A DNA stretch of 13,313 nt, taken from NCBI GenBank assembly GCA_013298445.1, contig JAAFHQ010000065.1, forward strand, positions 1 through 13,313, in the 5' to 3' direction. The notes under the pieces were generated by a model. That model did no database searches and had not been told where the DNA came from. It saw only the letters and a program-made list of their open reading frames with translations. Position numbers and translations under genes: made by a program. Within the stretch, counting starts at the first letter, position 1. Each line of letters opens with the position of its first letter. Source of the DNA: Chitinophagales bacterium (lineage in GTDB: Bacteria > Bacteroidota > Bacteroidia > Chitinophagales > Saprospiraceae). Below, piece after piece: positions 1-4,943 of the stretch.

Positions 1-176
1 TCAAGATTGGGCGTTTTAGCCACTTTTTCGCCGTAACAACCTAAGTGTGGCGACATGTCTTCACAGACAATCCAGACGATATTGGGTTGCGATGCAAGGA
101 GGCGATGTTGTTTGTATTGCTCAGGAGCAGTGAAGCACAACAAAGAAAGCGTGGCGAGTAGAAAGTAGTTTTTCAT
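1..176 (-). CDS. Secreted sulfatase, N-terminal part only (cut by window edge)
   Basis: The first 58 codons of a sulfatase are visible; the rest lies beyond base 1. The protein starts at an ATG at 174-176 with a short hydrophobic signal segment (MKNYFLLATLSLLCF). The opening strand of the alkaline phosphatase/sulfatase fold follows: PNIVWIVCEDMSPHLGCYG, with the acidic E-D pair that binds the active-site calcium, then KTPNLD. The catalytic Cys/Ser motif is not inside the window, so activity cannot be judged. The gene starts 46 bp after the stop of the upstream sulfatase on the same strand, so the two are probably co-transcribed. The family call rests on the PNI-x5-EDM...GCYG...TPNLD pattern. 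The substrate is unknown. Confidence 0.85.
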   Translation of the reverse strand, partial: MKNYFLLATLSLLCFTAPEQYKQHRLLASQPNIVWIVCEDMSPHLGCYGEKVAKTPNL

Positions 177-222
177 TCCCTTTCTTTTGATGCGTTTTGT
201 ATCAATTTGAAATCGTTAATTA

Positions 223-1599
223 TCAATTCCTTCCCAATTTAGATACAATTTCATTATCCACATCATCAAAAATATAGTGGACTTTGGGGATGCTTTTACT
301 GTGATCATCCGCTAATTTCTGCAATTCATTTACTATTTCTGGGTATTTAGCAGCTACATTAAACTGCTCGCTGGGGTCATGTTCAAGGTTATAAAGGAGC
401 GGTGTTTGATATAAAGTTATTTCTGGGACATAGGGAACAACTGATTTTAAGTGCATTTTCCAAGCCCCTTTTCTGACTGCAAACAATTCATTTTTGTTAT
501 AAAAAAAGAATGTTTCAGTTGCTTCATTCGCTTTGCCTGTCCAAACGGGCATCAAATCATTGCCATCAATAACCCTATCGGTAGGCAATTGCCCGCCTGC
601 TAATTTTACAATGGTTGTGAACAAATCCATGGTCGTACTGATACAGTCAATAGTTTGGTTGGGTGCAATTTTGCTTGGCCACTGAATAACGGCAGGCACA
701 CGCATACCGCCCTCCCAACAACTGCCTTTACCCCATTTTAGTAAACCTGCCGAACCACCATCAACACCTCGTATTGTCCACGGGCCATTATCACTGGTAA
801 AAATGACAAGTGTATTCTCCTCTAAATTATTTTTTTTGAGCGTTTCCATTATTTTACCTACACTCCAATCCAATTCCTCTACCACATCGCCATACAAACC
901 CCGCTTACTTTTGCCTAAAAAATCTTTGCTGGCATACAGAGGGGTGTGCGGAAAATTGGGTGCATAGTACATGAAAAAAGGGTTGTTTTTATTTTTTTCA
1001 ATAAAATCAACTACTTTATTGGTATAATCCTTCGTCATTTTTGTTTGGTCATAATCATTCTCCACAATTTTTTCGTTTTCAAGCATATACAATTTAGGAA
1101 ATAATCTTCCCCTCGGACGACTGCTATCATATCTCATATCGTTAGAATAGGGAATACCATAATAATAATCAAAACCATTATTGGTCGGTAAAAACTCTTT
1201 TTGGTAGCCCATGTGCCATTTGCCTACCATGCCCGTCGAATAACCTGCGGGTTTCAAGGCTTCAGGCATCGTAATCTCATATTTTGGTAAACCGTTGGTT
1301 GAATAAGGAAAAAGGACATCATAATTTTTACCTGTCATACCACTTCTAACGGGCAACCTGCCTGTCATCAAAGCCGCACGACTAGGCGAACAAACATTGG
1401 CAGCAGCATAAAAGCTCGTCAATTTCGCCCCATTTTGAGCGATTTTATCAAGGTTCGGTGTTTTGATAATCGGATGCCCGAAACAACCTAAATCGCCATA
1501 GCCCAAATCGTCGACGAATATCAGAATGACATTAGGCTTTTTTTGTGCATTTAAAGAAATGGCCAAAAACAGAAAGAGTATGGTTTGTGCAATTCTCAT
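223..1599 (-). CDS. Secreted arylsulfatase (formylglycine-dependent sulfatase)
   Basis: This is a complete sulfatase of 458 residues that hydrolyses sulfate esters, probably on glycans, after export. Numbered from the chosen start, it has a signal peptide (about 1-18, ending LNA-Q), the metal-binding pair D30-D31 in FVDDLGYGDLGCFG, and the sulfatase signature NVCSPSRAALMTGR with C70 as the residue converted to formylglycine. Further active-site motifs are VGKWHMG, SDNGPW (calcium D/N) and WGKGSCWEGGMRVP. The C-terminal subdomain with LLYNLEHDPSEQFN is typical of the family. Length is normal. The frame is open to an ATG at 1635, which would add 12 charged residues before the signal peptide; the ATG at 1597-1599 places MRIAQ directly before the hydrophobic core and is preferred. 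C-S-P-S-R requires a maturase, not seen here. The substrate cannot be read from the sequence. Confidence 0.93.
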   Translation of the reverse strand: MRIAQTILFLFLAISLNAQKKPNVILIFVDDLGYGDLGCFGHPIIKTPNLDKIAQNGAKLTSFYAAANVCSPSRAALMTGRLPVRSGMTGKNYDVLFPYSTNGLPKYEITMPEALKPAGYSTGMVGKWHMGYQKEFLPTNNGFDYYYGIPYSNDMRYDSSRPRGRLFPKLYMLENEKIVENDYDQTKMTKDYTNKVVDFIEKNKNNPFFMYYAPNFPHTPLYASKDFLGKSKRGLYGDVVEELDWSVGKIMETLKKNNLEENTLVIFTSDNGPWTIRGVDGGSAGLLKWGKGSCWEGGMRVPAVIQWPSKIAPNQTIDCISTTMDLFTTIVKLAGGQLPTDRVIDGNDLMPVWTGKANEATETFFFYNKNELFAVRKGAWKMHLKSVVPYVPEITLYQTPLLYNLEHDPSEQFNVAAKYPEIVNELQKLADDHSKSIPKVHYIFDDVDNEIVSKLGRN

Positions 1600-1600
1600 T

Positions 1601-1648
1601 TTAAACTTTGATTTTTCCAAAATTAGATTTTTCATTCCGAATTCTCAT
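1601..1648 (-). other. Possible 15-codon leader ORF abutting the sulfatase start
   Basis: The outer copy of the duplicated start region supplies an ATG (1646-1648) reading MRIRNEKSNFGKIKV and then TAA at 1601-1603. The stop is followed by one A and then the preferred ATG of the sulfatase (1597-1599), so a ribosome finishing the leader would stand on the sulfatase start. It begins with the same MRI as the sulfatase because it derives from the duplication. It may be a translated leader or only a by-product of the repeat; nothing in the peptide suggests a regulatory amino-acid run. Confidence 0.25.
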
Positions 1649-1655
1649 TTTTTTA

Positions 1656-1663
1656 CAAAATTA
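1656..1663 (-). promoter_or_regulatory. Candidate -7 box (TAATTTTG) for the sulfatase operon
   Basis: Read on the minus strand this is TAATTTTG, a full match to the Bacteroidota -7 consensus TAnnTTTG, placed 8-15 bases upstream of the leader ATG and the 1635 ATG. A second identical box lies at 1618-1625 in the inner repeat copy. The best upstream TTG (bases 1680-1682) leaves only 16 bp of spacing, shorter than usual, so the assignment is weak. Confidence 0.35.
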
Positions 1664-1752
1664 GATTTCATAAAAATTGCAATAGTTGAAATTTTGATGA
1701 TAATTACATTGGGGAGTTTTTTTGTTGAGCAGAACTCGCTGAAAAAAACAAA

Positions 1753-1846
1753 GGCAGAATTGTTGCCCATATCAAGTTGTATCCAATTTTCATGTTTTGA
1801 GCCTTGAGCTGAATGTTGGTTTGATAAAGTTGATCACAATTCTGCC
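1753..1846. repeat. Spaced inverted repeat GGCAGAATTGT / ACAATTCTGCC
   Basis: GGCAGAATTGT at 1753-1763 is the exact reverse complement of ACAATTCTGCC at 1836-1846. A second short match, ATCAA at 1771-1775 and TTGAT at 1821-1825, lies inside it, so an imperfect long hairpin is possible. It lies upstream of the sulfatase start. It could be the remains of a small mobile repeat or a regulatory dyad; the sequence does not decide. Confidence 0.4.
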
Positions 1847-1871
1847 CTATCCTATTCGTTAAGGGCAATAA

Positions 1872-1912
1872 AAAAATAAGTGCTCATTTTGGCAAAATGA
1901 GCACTTATTTTT
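1872..1912 (-). terminator. Strong intrinsic terminator after the isomerase-like gene
   Basis: Two perfect 19-base arms (1872-1890 and 1894-1912) are separated by a GGC loop. The GC-containing core TAAGTGCTCA/TGAGCACTTA is flanked by A and T runs, so on the minus strand the stem ends in TTTTT. It begins 32 bp downstream of the stop of the minus-strand gene at 1945 and is well placed to end its transcript before the sulfatase operon. The symmetric A/T flanks would also let it stop plus-strand transcription. Confidence 0.88.
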
Positions 1913-1944
1913 ACGCTACTACTTACGCAAGTAAACCCACAAAC

Positions 1945-2910
1945 TCACTTCAAAATCTTCTCAATCAAAGCCTTAGTAGCTTTTATACCTTCGTCCTCTG
2001 ATATTTCCGTGCCTTCAAATTCAATGCCGATATTGCCTTTGAAACCTGCGTCTTTTACAATTTTCAGGATTCGGGCATAATCCATTTCAGCTTCGTTCCC
2101 ATCCTTGTCGAAAACGTGGGTTTTGGCGCTCACTCCTTTGGCATAGGGCATCAGTTCCGCGATGCCTTTGTAGCGGTCGTATTCTTTCAGGCATCCGTCG
2201 GGGCCTCTTTCAATGCAGAAATTGCCAAAATCGGGTAATGTCCCAACGTTCTCCAGGTTTACGGCTTTCATTACGCCAGCCAACCATGTGCCGTCAGAGG
2301 AATAGCCGCCATGGTTTTCAACCACCACATTGATTCCTTCTTTTGCGCCATATTCGCCCAGTTTTTTAAGCCCATCGGCAGCGTTTTTAGCAACTTCTTC
2401 GGCTGTGCCGGTTCCCGCTGCATTTACTCTGATGGTGGGGGCTCCTAAATACTTGGCTATTTTTACCCAATCATAGTGATTTTCTACCGCTTTTTGCCTG
2501 GCTACTGAGTCCGCATTGCCCAGGTCGCCCAAGGCATCGCACATGATCAGCCCCACTTTTACACCGGCTTCATCACATCTCTTTTTGAAACCCTCCCAAT
2601 AGGCCATGTCTTTGGCTTTTGAGAAGTAAAAGGTATTGACCAGCTCGATGGTGTTTACGCCATAACCAGCTGCTATTTTGGGAAAATCGTCAGGATTGAG
2701 TTTTCCTTGCAGCAGCGAATCTGGATTTTGCAATAAAAGTCTTCCAAAGGCTGCCCAGTCGCCATTCAGGGCGTCACCAAAGAAACTTTTGTGTAAGGAC
2801 CACTGTGCCAGTGAGATGTTCAGATCTGGTTTTGGGTCGGTTTTTGTTTTTGGCGTGCAGCCCAGCAACATTGCTGTGCCTAAAACGATGCAGAGAATGA
2901 ATTTTTTCAT
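1945..2910 (-). CDS. Lipoprotein, sugar phosphate isomerase/epimerase (xylose isomerase-like TIM barrel)
   Basis: This 321-residue protein combines a lipoprotein signal (MKKFILCIVL..LLGC, lipidated C18) with an xylose isomerase-like TIM barrel (about 30-320). The expected metal-site motifs are visible: E89 in IELVN, E198 in VVVENHGG, D227 in TLPDFGNF, H265 in AKTHVF and E297 in IGIEFEG. The family isomerises or epimerises sugars or inositol-type compounds; this one would act outside the cytoplasmic membrane, in periplasm or outer envelope. The frame is open 70 codons further upstream (to 3120), but the ATG at 2908-2910 is chosen because it starts a perfect lipoprotein signal and lies just after a promoter box. 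A strong terminator follows, so it appears monocistronic. The substrate is not predictable; export of this fold is common in glycan-degrading Bacteroidota. Confidence 0.88.
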   Translation of the reverse strand: MKKFILCIVLGTAMLLGCTPKTKTDPKPDLNISLAQWSLHKSFFGDALNGDWAAFGRLLLQNPDSLLQGKLNPDDFPKIAAGYGVNTIELVNTFYFSKAKDMAYWEGFKKRCDEAGVKVGLIMCDALGDLGNADSVARQKAVENHYDWVKIAKYLGAPTIRVNAAGTGTAEEVAKNAADGLKKLGEYGAKEGINVVVENHGGYSSDGTWLAGVMKAVNLENVGTLPDFGNFCIERGPDGCLKEYDRYKGIAELMPYAKGVSAKTHVFDKDGNEAEMDYARILKIVKDAGFKGNIGIEFEGTEISEDEGIKATKALIEKILK

Positions 2911-2943
2911 TGAAAAAGGATTGAATGTTGATGATGATGTCAA

Positions 2944-2977
2944 CAAATATAACTGATGATTGGCATTTTGTATCAAA
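2944..2977 (-). promoter_or_regulatory. Bacteroidota-type promoter for the lipoprotein isomerase gene
   Basis: On the minus strand TATATTTG (2944-2951) matches TAnnTTTG exactly, and a TTTG (2974-2977) lies 22 bp upstream, near the normal spacing. The box is 33 bp from the ATG at 2910, giving a short leader of roughly 25-30 bases. It supports the 2910 start over the longer frame. Confidence 0.6.
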
Positions 2978-3036
2978 AAGAGCTTTCTGACGTAAATGAC
3001 GTTGAGCCTAAATGATTTTAAGCGATTGCGATCAGG

Positions 3037-3122
3037 CCATATCACCTCAAAAAAATAATTGCCCATAAATTTGTGCAACTCAAAAGTTGCGTATATATTT
3101 GCAACCCGAGAGTTGCGCATTT
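3037..3122 (+). repeat. Copy 1 of a duplicated promoter/operator region
   Basis: This segment matches 3846-3933 with about six substitutions and a 2-base insertion in the A-run of the other copy. Both begin CCAT-TCACCTCA, carry the same A-rich tract, TTTG, two palindromes, TATATTTG and end in GAGTTGCGCATTT. In copy 2 the match leads into arsR; in copy 1 it leads into a deleted arsR remnant. The two copies are 809-811 bp apart in direct orientation, so they form a substrate for recombination that would delete the VOC lipoprotein gene. Confidence 0.9.
3070..3119 (+). promoter_or_regulatory. Promoter with twin ArsR-type operators before the VOC lipoprotein gene
   Basis: TTTG (3070-3073), a 20-bp spacer and TATATTTG (3094-3101) form a well-spaced Bacteroidota promoter. 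The palindrome GCAACTCAAAAGTTGC (3075-3090) fills the spacer, and GCAACCCGAGAGTTGC (3101-3116) starts on the last base of the -7 box, covering the likely start site. Binding at either would block polymerase. Compared with the second copy the overall dyad has lost symmetry at two bases (T3074 and G3091), but both 5-bp half-site pairs are intact. The leader to the ATG at 3209 is about 100 bases and contains the arsR remnant. Confidence 0.75.
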
Positions 3123-3185
3123 GATTACTTGGCCCAATCCAGGAAGATTTGGGAGGCTCAGTTCAATCAATGAGACAATTGATTA
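3123..3185 (+). pseudogene. arsR remnant: 3' end of a deleted ArsR regulator gene
   Basis: Bases 3129-3169 match 4183-4223, the 3' end of the intact arsR gene, at 39 of 41 positions, and a weaker match runs on to about 3185. The frame reads DYLAQSRKIWEAQFNQ then TGA, against DNWLAQFRKIWEAQFNQ in the intact protein. Directly upstream is the arsR promoter/operator copy, so promoter and 3' end are intact while the start codon and the DNA-binding helices (equivalent to about 3934-4182, 249 bp) are missing. It encodes nothing by itself and now forms the leader of the VOC lipoprotein gene. The intact paralog ends further on at LDNVLLNLKKQQK; here an early TGA cuts this off. Confidence 0.85.
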
Positions 3186-3208
3186 GCAACTATTAAATAA
3201 AATGAACA

Positions 3209-3772
3209 ATGAAGAAGCTTAAAATCACCTTTTGGACTGCAACTGCACTTGCAGTATCAATCTTAACCACATCTTGTTCAAACGATAAAAAACCAAAACC
3301 TATGACTGATCCAATTCAAAAAATCACCCCCTATTTGTGGGTGGAGAAAGATGCCAAAGCTGTGGCAGATTACTACTTATCCATTTTCAAAGATGGTAAG
3401 TTGAAAGATTTTCGCAAGTTCGAAAGTGACGAAAGTGGAAATGATGCCGGCATAGAAACTGCTGTAATTGAAATAGCAGGAATGGAGTTTAGTATCTTGG
3501 CGGCAGGCCCTCTATTCAAATTCAATGAAGCGGTTTCTTTTGTTATCAACACAAAAGACCAAGCTGAAACGGATTATTATTGGGAAGCGCTTACTGCTAA
3601 TGGTGGTGAAGAAGGATCTTGTGGATGGTGTAAAGATAAATATGGATTGTCTTGGCAAGTTGTACCAACTGAATATTTTGAATTAATCCACAGCGATGAC
3701 CCTAAAGTAAGGGAAAAAGCAATGAAGAATACATTGACTCAGAAGAAATTGATACTCTCAGAACTCAAATGA
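3209..3772 (+). CDS. VOC-superfamily (PhnB/3-dmu-9_3-mt-like) protein with lipoprotein signal
   Basis: This is a 187-residue protein. Residues 1-23 form a lipoprotein-type signal (MKKLKITFW...LTTSC, lipidated C23, followed by SNDKK). Residues 36-185 are a VOC fold of the PhnB type: KITPYLWVEKDAKAVADYYLSIF, EIAGMEFSILAAGP, FVINTKDQAETDYYWEAL, CGWCKDKYGLSWQVVP, and the C-terminal DDPKVREKAMKNTLTQKK. This family is usually cytoplasmic and often encoded next to ArsR and SRPBCC genes, as here; its catalytic role is poorly defined. An internal Met (M32, base 3302) precedes TDPIQKITPYLW and corresponds to the usual start of the family, so the signal sequence looks like an addition. The 3209 start is preferred because the exported N-terminus is well formed. 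It is transcribed from the duplicated operator/promoter. Confidence 0.85.
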   Translation: MKKLKITFWTATALAVSILTTSCSNDKKPKPMTDPIQKITPYLWVEKDAKAVADYYLSIFKDGKLKDFRKFESDESGNDAGIETAVIEIAGMEFSILAAGPLFKFNEAVSFVINTKDQAETDYYWEALTANGGEEGSCGWCKDKYGLSWQVVPTEYFELIHSDDPKVREKAMKNTLTQKKLILSELK

Positions 3773-3845
3773 TCAGGTATCGTTATTTACGGCAAGTAAG
3801 ACATCATTGTCCTCCCCAAACTCACACCATCACACCCTATTTTCA

Positions 3846-3933
3846 CCATCTCACCTCATAAAAAAATAATTGCCCGCAAATTTGCGCAACTCAAAAGTTG
3901 CACATATATTTGCAACCTGAGAGTTGCGCATTT
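3846..3933 (+). repeat. Copy 2 of the duplicated promoter/operator region
   Basis: This is the partner of 3037-3122, roughly 92% identical, in front of the intact arsR gene. It has two extra bases (AT) at 3858-3859 before the A-run. The match stops at about 3933, 13 bases before the arsR ATG, so the arsR 5' untranslated end and coding 5' part have no counterpart in copy 1. Confidence 0.9.
3881..3930 (+). promoter_or_regulatory. Autoregulatory promoter/operator of the arsR-SRPBCC operon
   Basis: The -33 TTTG (3881-3884), a 20-bp spacer and TATATTTG (3905-3912) give a good Bacteroidota promoter. Two 16-bp palindromes, GCAACTCAAAAGTTGC (3886-3901) and GCAACCTGAGAGTTGC (3912-3927), are 26 bp apart centre to centre. 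They are nested in one larger dyad: TGCGCAACTC (3883-3892) pairs with GAGTTGCGCA (3921-3930), and GTTGCA (3897-3902) with TGCAAC (3911-3916), with equal spacers on both sides and the centre in the -7 box. CGCAAATTTGCG (3875-3886) is a further perfect palindrome over the -33 box. ArsR dimers commonly bind such sites and repress their own operon; that this ArsR does so is inferred. Confidence 0.75.
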
Positions 3934-3945
3934 AAATGTACACCT

Positions 3946-4266
3946 ATGAAGCAAGACATATTTCAGGCCATAGCAGACCCAACCCGCCGGGCTATTTTGA
4001 CTTTAATTGCCATTCAGGCATTAACCCCAAATGTTCTGGCGGAAAAATTTGACATGACCCGACAAGCCGTATCAAAACACATAAAAGTCTTGCATGAATG
4101 TGAATTGATCAAGGCTGAGCAGTCTGGCCGAGAAATTTATTACCACCTCAACCCTCAGAAAATGCAAGAAATTGACAATTGGTTGGCCCAATTCAGGAAG
4201 ATTTGGGAGGCTCAATTCAATCAGCTCGACAATGTATTGTTAAATCTAAAAAAACAGCAAAAATGA
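3946..4266 (+). CDS. ArsR-family winged-helix transcriptional repressor
   Basis: This is a 106-residue regulator. It opens MKQDIFQAIADPTRRAIL, the signature first helix of the ArsR subgroup that sits beside SRPBCC genes. The helix-turn-helix follows at about 26-55 (TPNVLAEKF then TRQAVSKHIKVLHECELI), then the wing (GREIYYHLNP, 61-70) and a C-terminal helix ending RKIWEAQFNQLDNVLL. The metal-sensing ELCVCDL motif of arsenic/zinc sensors is absent, so it is unlikely to be a metal sensor. The frame is open upstream to 3898 through the operator, but the ATG at 3946 starts the conserved protein. Its stop overlaps the next start as ATGA, so the two are translationally coupled. It probably represses its own promoter and, through the duplicated operators, the VOC lipoprotein gene. 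Confidence 0.92.
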   Translation: MKQDIFQAIADPTRRAILTLIAIQALTPNVLAEKFDMTRQAVSKHIKVLHECELIKAEQSGREIYYHLNPQKMQEIDNWLAQFRKIWEAQFNQLDNVLLNLKKQQK

Positions 4267-4763
4267 CCAACGAATTGCTATTTGATTTTACCGTAGACAA
4301 AGCAGCAAAAACGGTATTCATCACCAGAGAATTTGATGCCGAATTATCCCTGGTATGGGACGCATTTACCAAAGCCGAAATCCTTGACCAATGGGTGGCA
4401 CCTAAACCCTGGACATCAAGAACAAAACATATGAATTTCGAAGTTGGCGGAAGAAGATTTTATGCGATGGTAAGCCCCGAAGGACAAGAGCGCTGGGCCA
4501 TTCAGAAATACACATCCATTAGCCCAAAAACCAACTTCAAAATGTTCAATGCTTTTGCAGACCAAGATGAAAACCCTCAATTGCCGGGTTCTGATTGGGA
4601 TTACACGTTCAGCGAACAAAACGGAACGACAACAGTGAATATTGCTATTTATAATGAGTCCCTTGAACGCATGGAGAAGTTGATTGAAATGGGTTTCACC
4701 GAAGGATTCAAGATGTCCATGAGCAATTTGGAAAATCTGCTGGCGACTTTATCCGGGAAATGA
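4263..4763 (+). CDS. SRPBCC (AHSA1/START-like) domain protein
   Basis: This 166-residue protein has one START-like ligand-binding fold (AHSA1 type). Typical motifs are KTVFITREFDAELSLVWDAF at about 16-35, EILDQWVAPKPW at 39-50, MNFEVGGRRFYAM at 57-69, the W-A-I-Q-K-Y strand, WDYTFSEQNGTTTVNIAI at 112-129, and the C-terminal helix GFTEGFKMSMSNLENLLATL. The fold encloses a hydrophobic cavity; the ligand is unknown. The ATG at 4263 shares four bases with the arsR stop, which fixes the start. ArsR plus SRPBCC is a widespread two-gene operon in which the regulator is thought to control its partner. No signal peptide, so cytoplasmic. A short TTGGGG/CCCCAA hairpin with a T-run at 4897 may end the transcript. 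Confidence 0.92.
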   Translation: MTNELLFDFTVDKAAKTVFITREFDAELSLVWDAFTKAEILDQWVAPKPWTSRTKHMNFEVGGRRFYAMVSPEGQERWAIQKYTSISPKTNFKMFNAFADQDENPQLPGSDWDYTFSEQNGTTTVNIAIYNESLERMEKLIEMGFTEGFKMSMSNLENLLATLSGK

Positions 4764-4846
4764 TTTTCGTTGAAAATGCGTTGAATAAACTTCTGGAAGA
4801 GGCAAACAAATGATTCGAGTGCAGGACAAATTTGGGGCAACGCGCC

Positions 4847-4874
4847 GTAGAGACGCACGGTCGTGCGTCTCTAC
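4847..4874. repeat. Perfect 13-bp palindromic hairpin (GTAGAGACGCACG)
   Basis: GTAGAGACGCACG (4847-4859) and CGTGCGTCTCTAC (4862-4874) are exact reverse complements with a two-base gap, so in practice the loop is four or more bases. GTAGAGACG-type palindromes are, from general knowledge, frequent dispersed repeats in cyanobacterial and some Bacteroidota genomes. No T-run follows, so it is a poor intrinsic terminator by itself. Confidence 0.75.
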
Positions 4875-4896
4875 CATCCGAAATCATCCACCATTT

Positions 4897-4918
4897 TTGG
4901 GGATTGCCCCAATTTTAT
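4897..4918 (+). terminator. Possible intrinsic terminator of the arsR-SRPBCC operon
   Basis: TTGGGG (4897-4902), loop ATTG and CCCCAA (4907-4912) are followed by TTTTAT. It has the form of a small rho-independent terminator for the plus strand, 134 bp beyond the SRPBCC stop. The right half is also part of the larger inverted repeat arm, so two structures compete. Confidence 0.4.
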
Positions 4919-4943
4919 CCTGCACTCAAATCATTCGAACAAC

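Larger units (their letters stand above)
1591..1668 (-). repeat. Imperfect tandem duplication of the sulfatase start region
   Basis: Two copies of the same segment lie side by side. AATTCTCATTT occurs at 1591-1601 and 1640-1650, and CAAAATTAGATTT at 1618-1630 and 1656-1668. In each copy these blocks are in the same order, but the spacer is 16 bp in the first and 5 bp in the second. Read on the minus strand, each copy contains a TAATTTTG box followed by ATGAGAATT, the start codon and first codons of the sulfatase. The start and possibly the -7 box have therefore been duplicated. Seen directly; any function is inference. Confidence 0.7.
1636..1944. other. Gene-free stretch: duplicated start region, inverted repeat, terminator
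   Basis: No convincing gene is present in these 309 bases. From left to right they hold the outer copy of the sulfatase start duplication (to 1668), an AT-rich stretch (1671-1750), an 11-bp inverted repeat with 72-bp spacing (1753-1846), a weak TGCCCT/AGGGCA dyad (1843-1867) and a strong 19-bp stem-loop (1872-1912). The open frame that runs through it on the plus strand is mostly antisense to the sulfatase and has no recognisable protein features. Confidence 0.6.
4807..4937. repeat. MITE-like element: long imperfect inverted repeat enclosing a perfect hairpin
   Basis: The outer arms 4810-4840 and 4904-4934 are inverted copies matching at 28 of 31 positions, and a looser match extends the arms to 4807 and 4937. 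They share the block GTGCAGGA-AAA-TTGGGGCAA. Between them sits a perfect 13-bp hairpin (4847-4874). The element fills the space between two convergent genes and ends 6 bp from the stop of the lipoprotein gene at 4944. No coding capacity and no clear target-site duplication are visible. Either a non-autonomous mobile element or a REP-type intergenic repeat would fit. Confidence 0.65.

Noticed and set aside
1526..1807. Plus-strand open frame of 93 codons at the sulfatase 5' end
   Set aside because: It is mostly antisense to the sulfatase start, has low-complexity hydrophobic sequence and no recognisable domain or promoter.
2911..3120. 70-codon N-terminal extension of the lipoprotein isomerase
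   Set aside because: It would place a non-signal stretch before a perfect lipoprotein signal and would span the promoter box at 2944-2951 and part of the arsR-type operator.
4763..4777. ATTTTC-GTT-GAAAAT hairpin right after the SRPBCC gene
   Set aside because: The stem is only six bases, AT-rich, and has no T-run, so it is not a convincing terminator.
4847..4874. GTAGAGACGCACG palindrome as a CRISPR repeat
   Set aside because: There is a single palindrome with no spaced direct repeats around it and no cas gene in the window.
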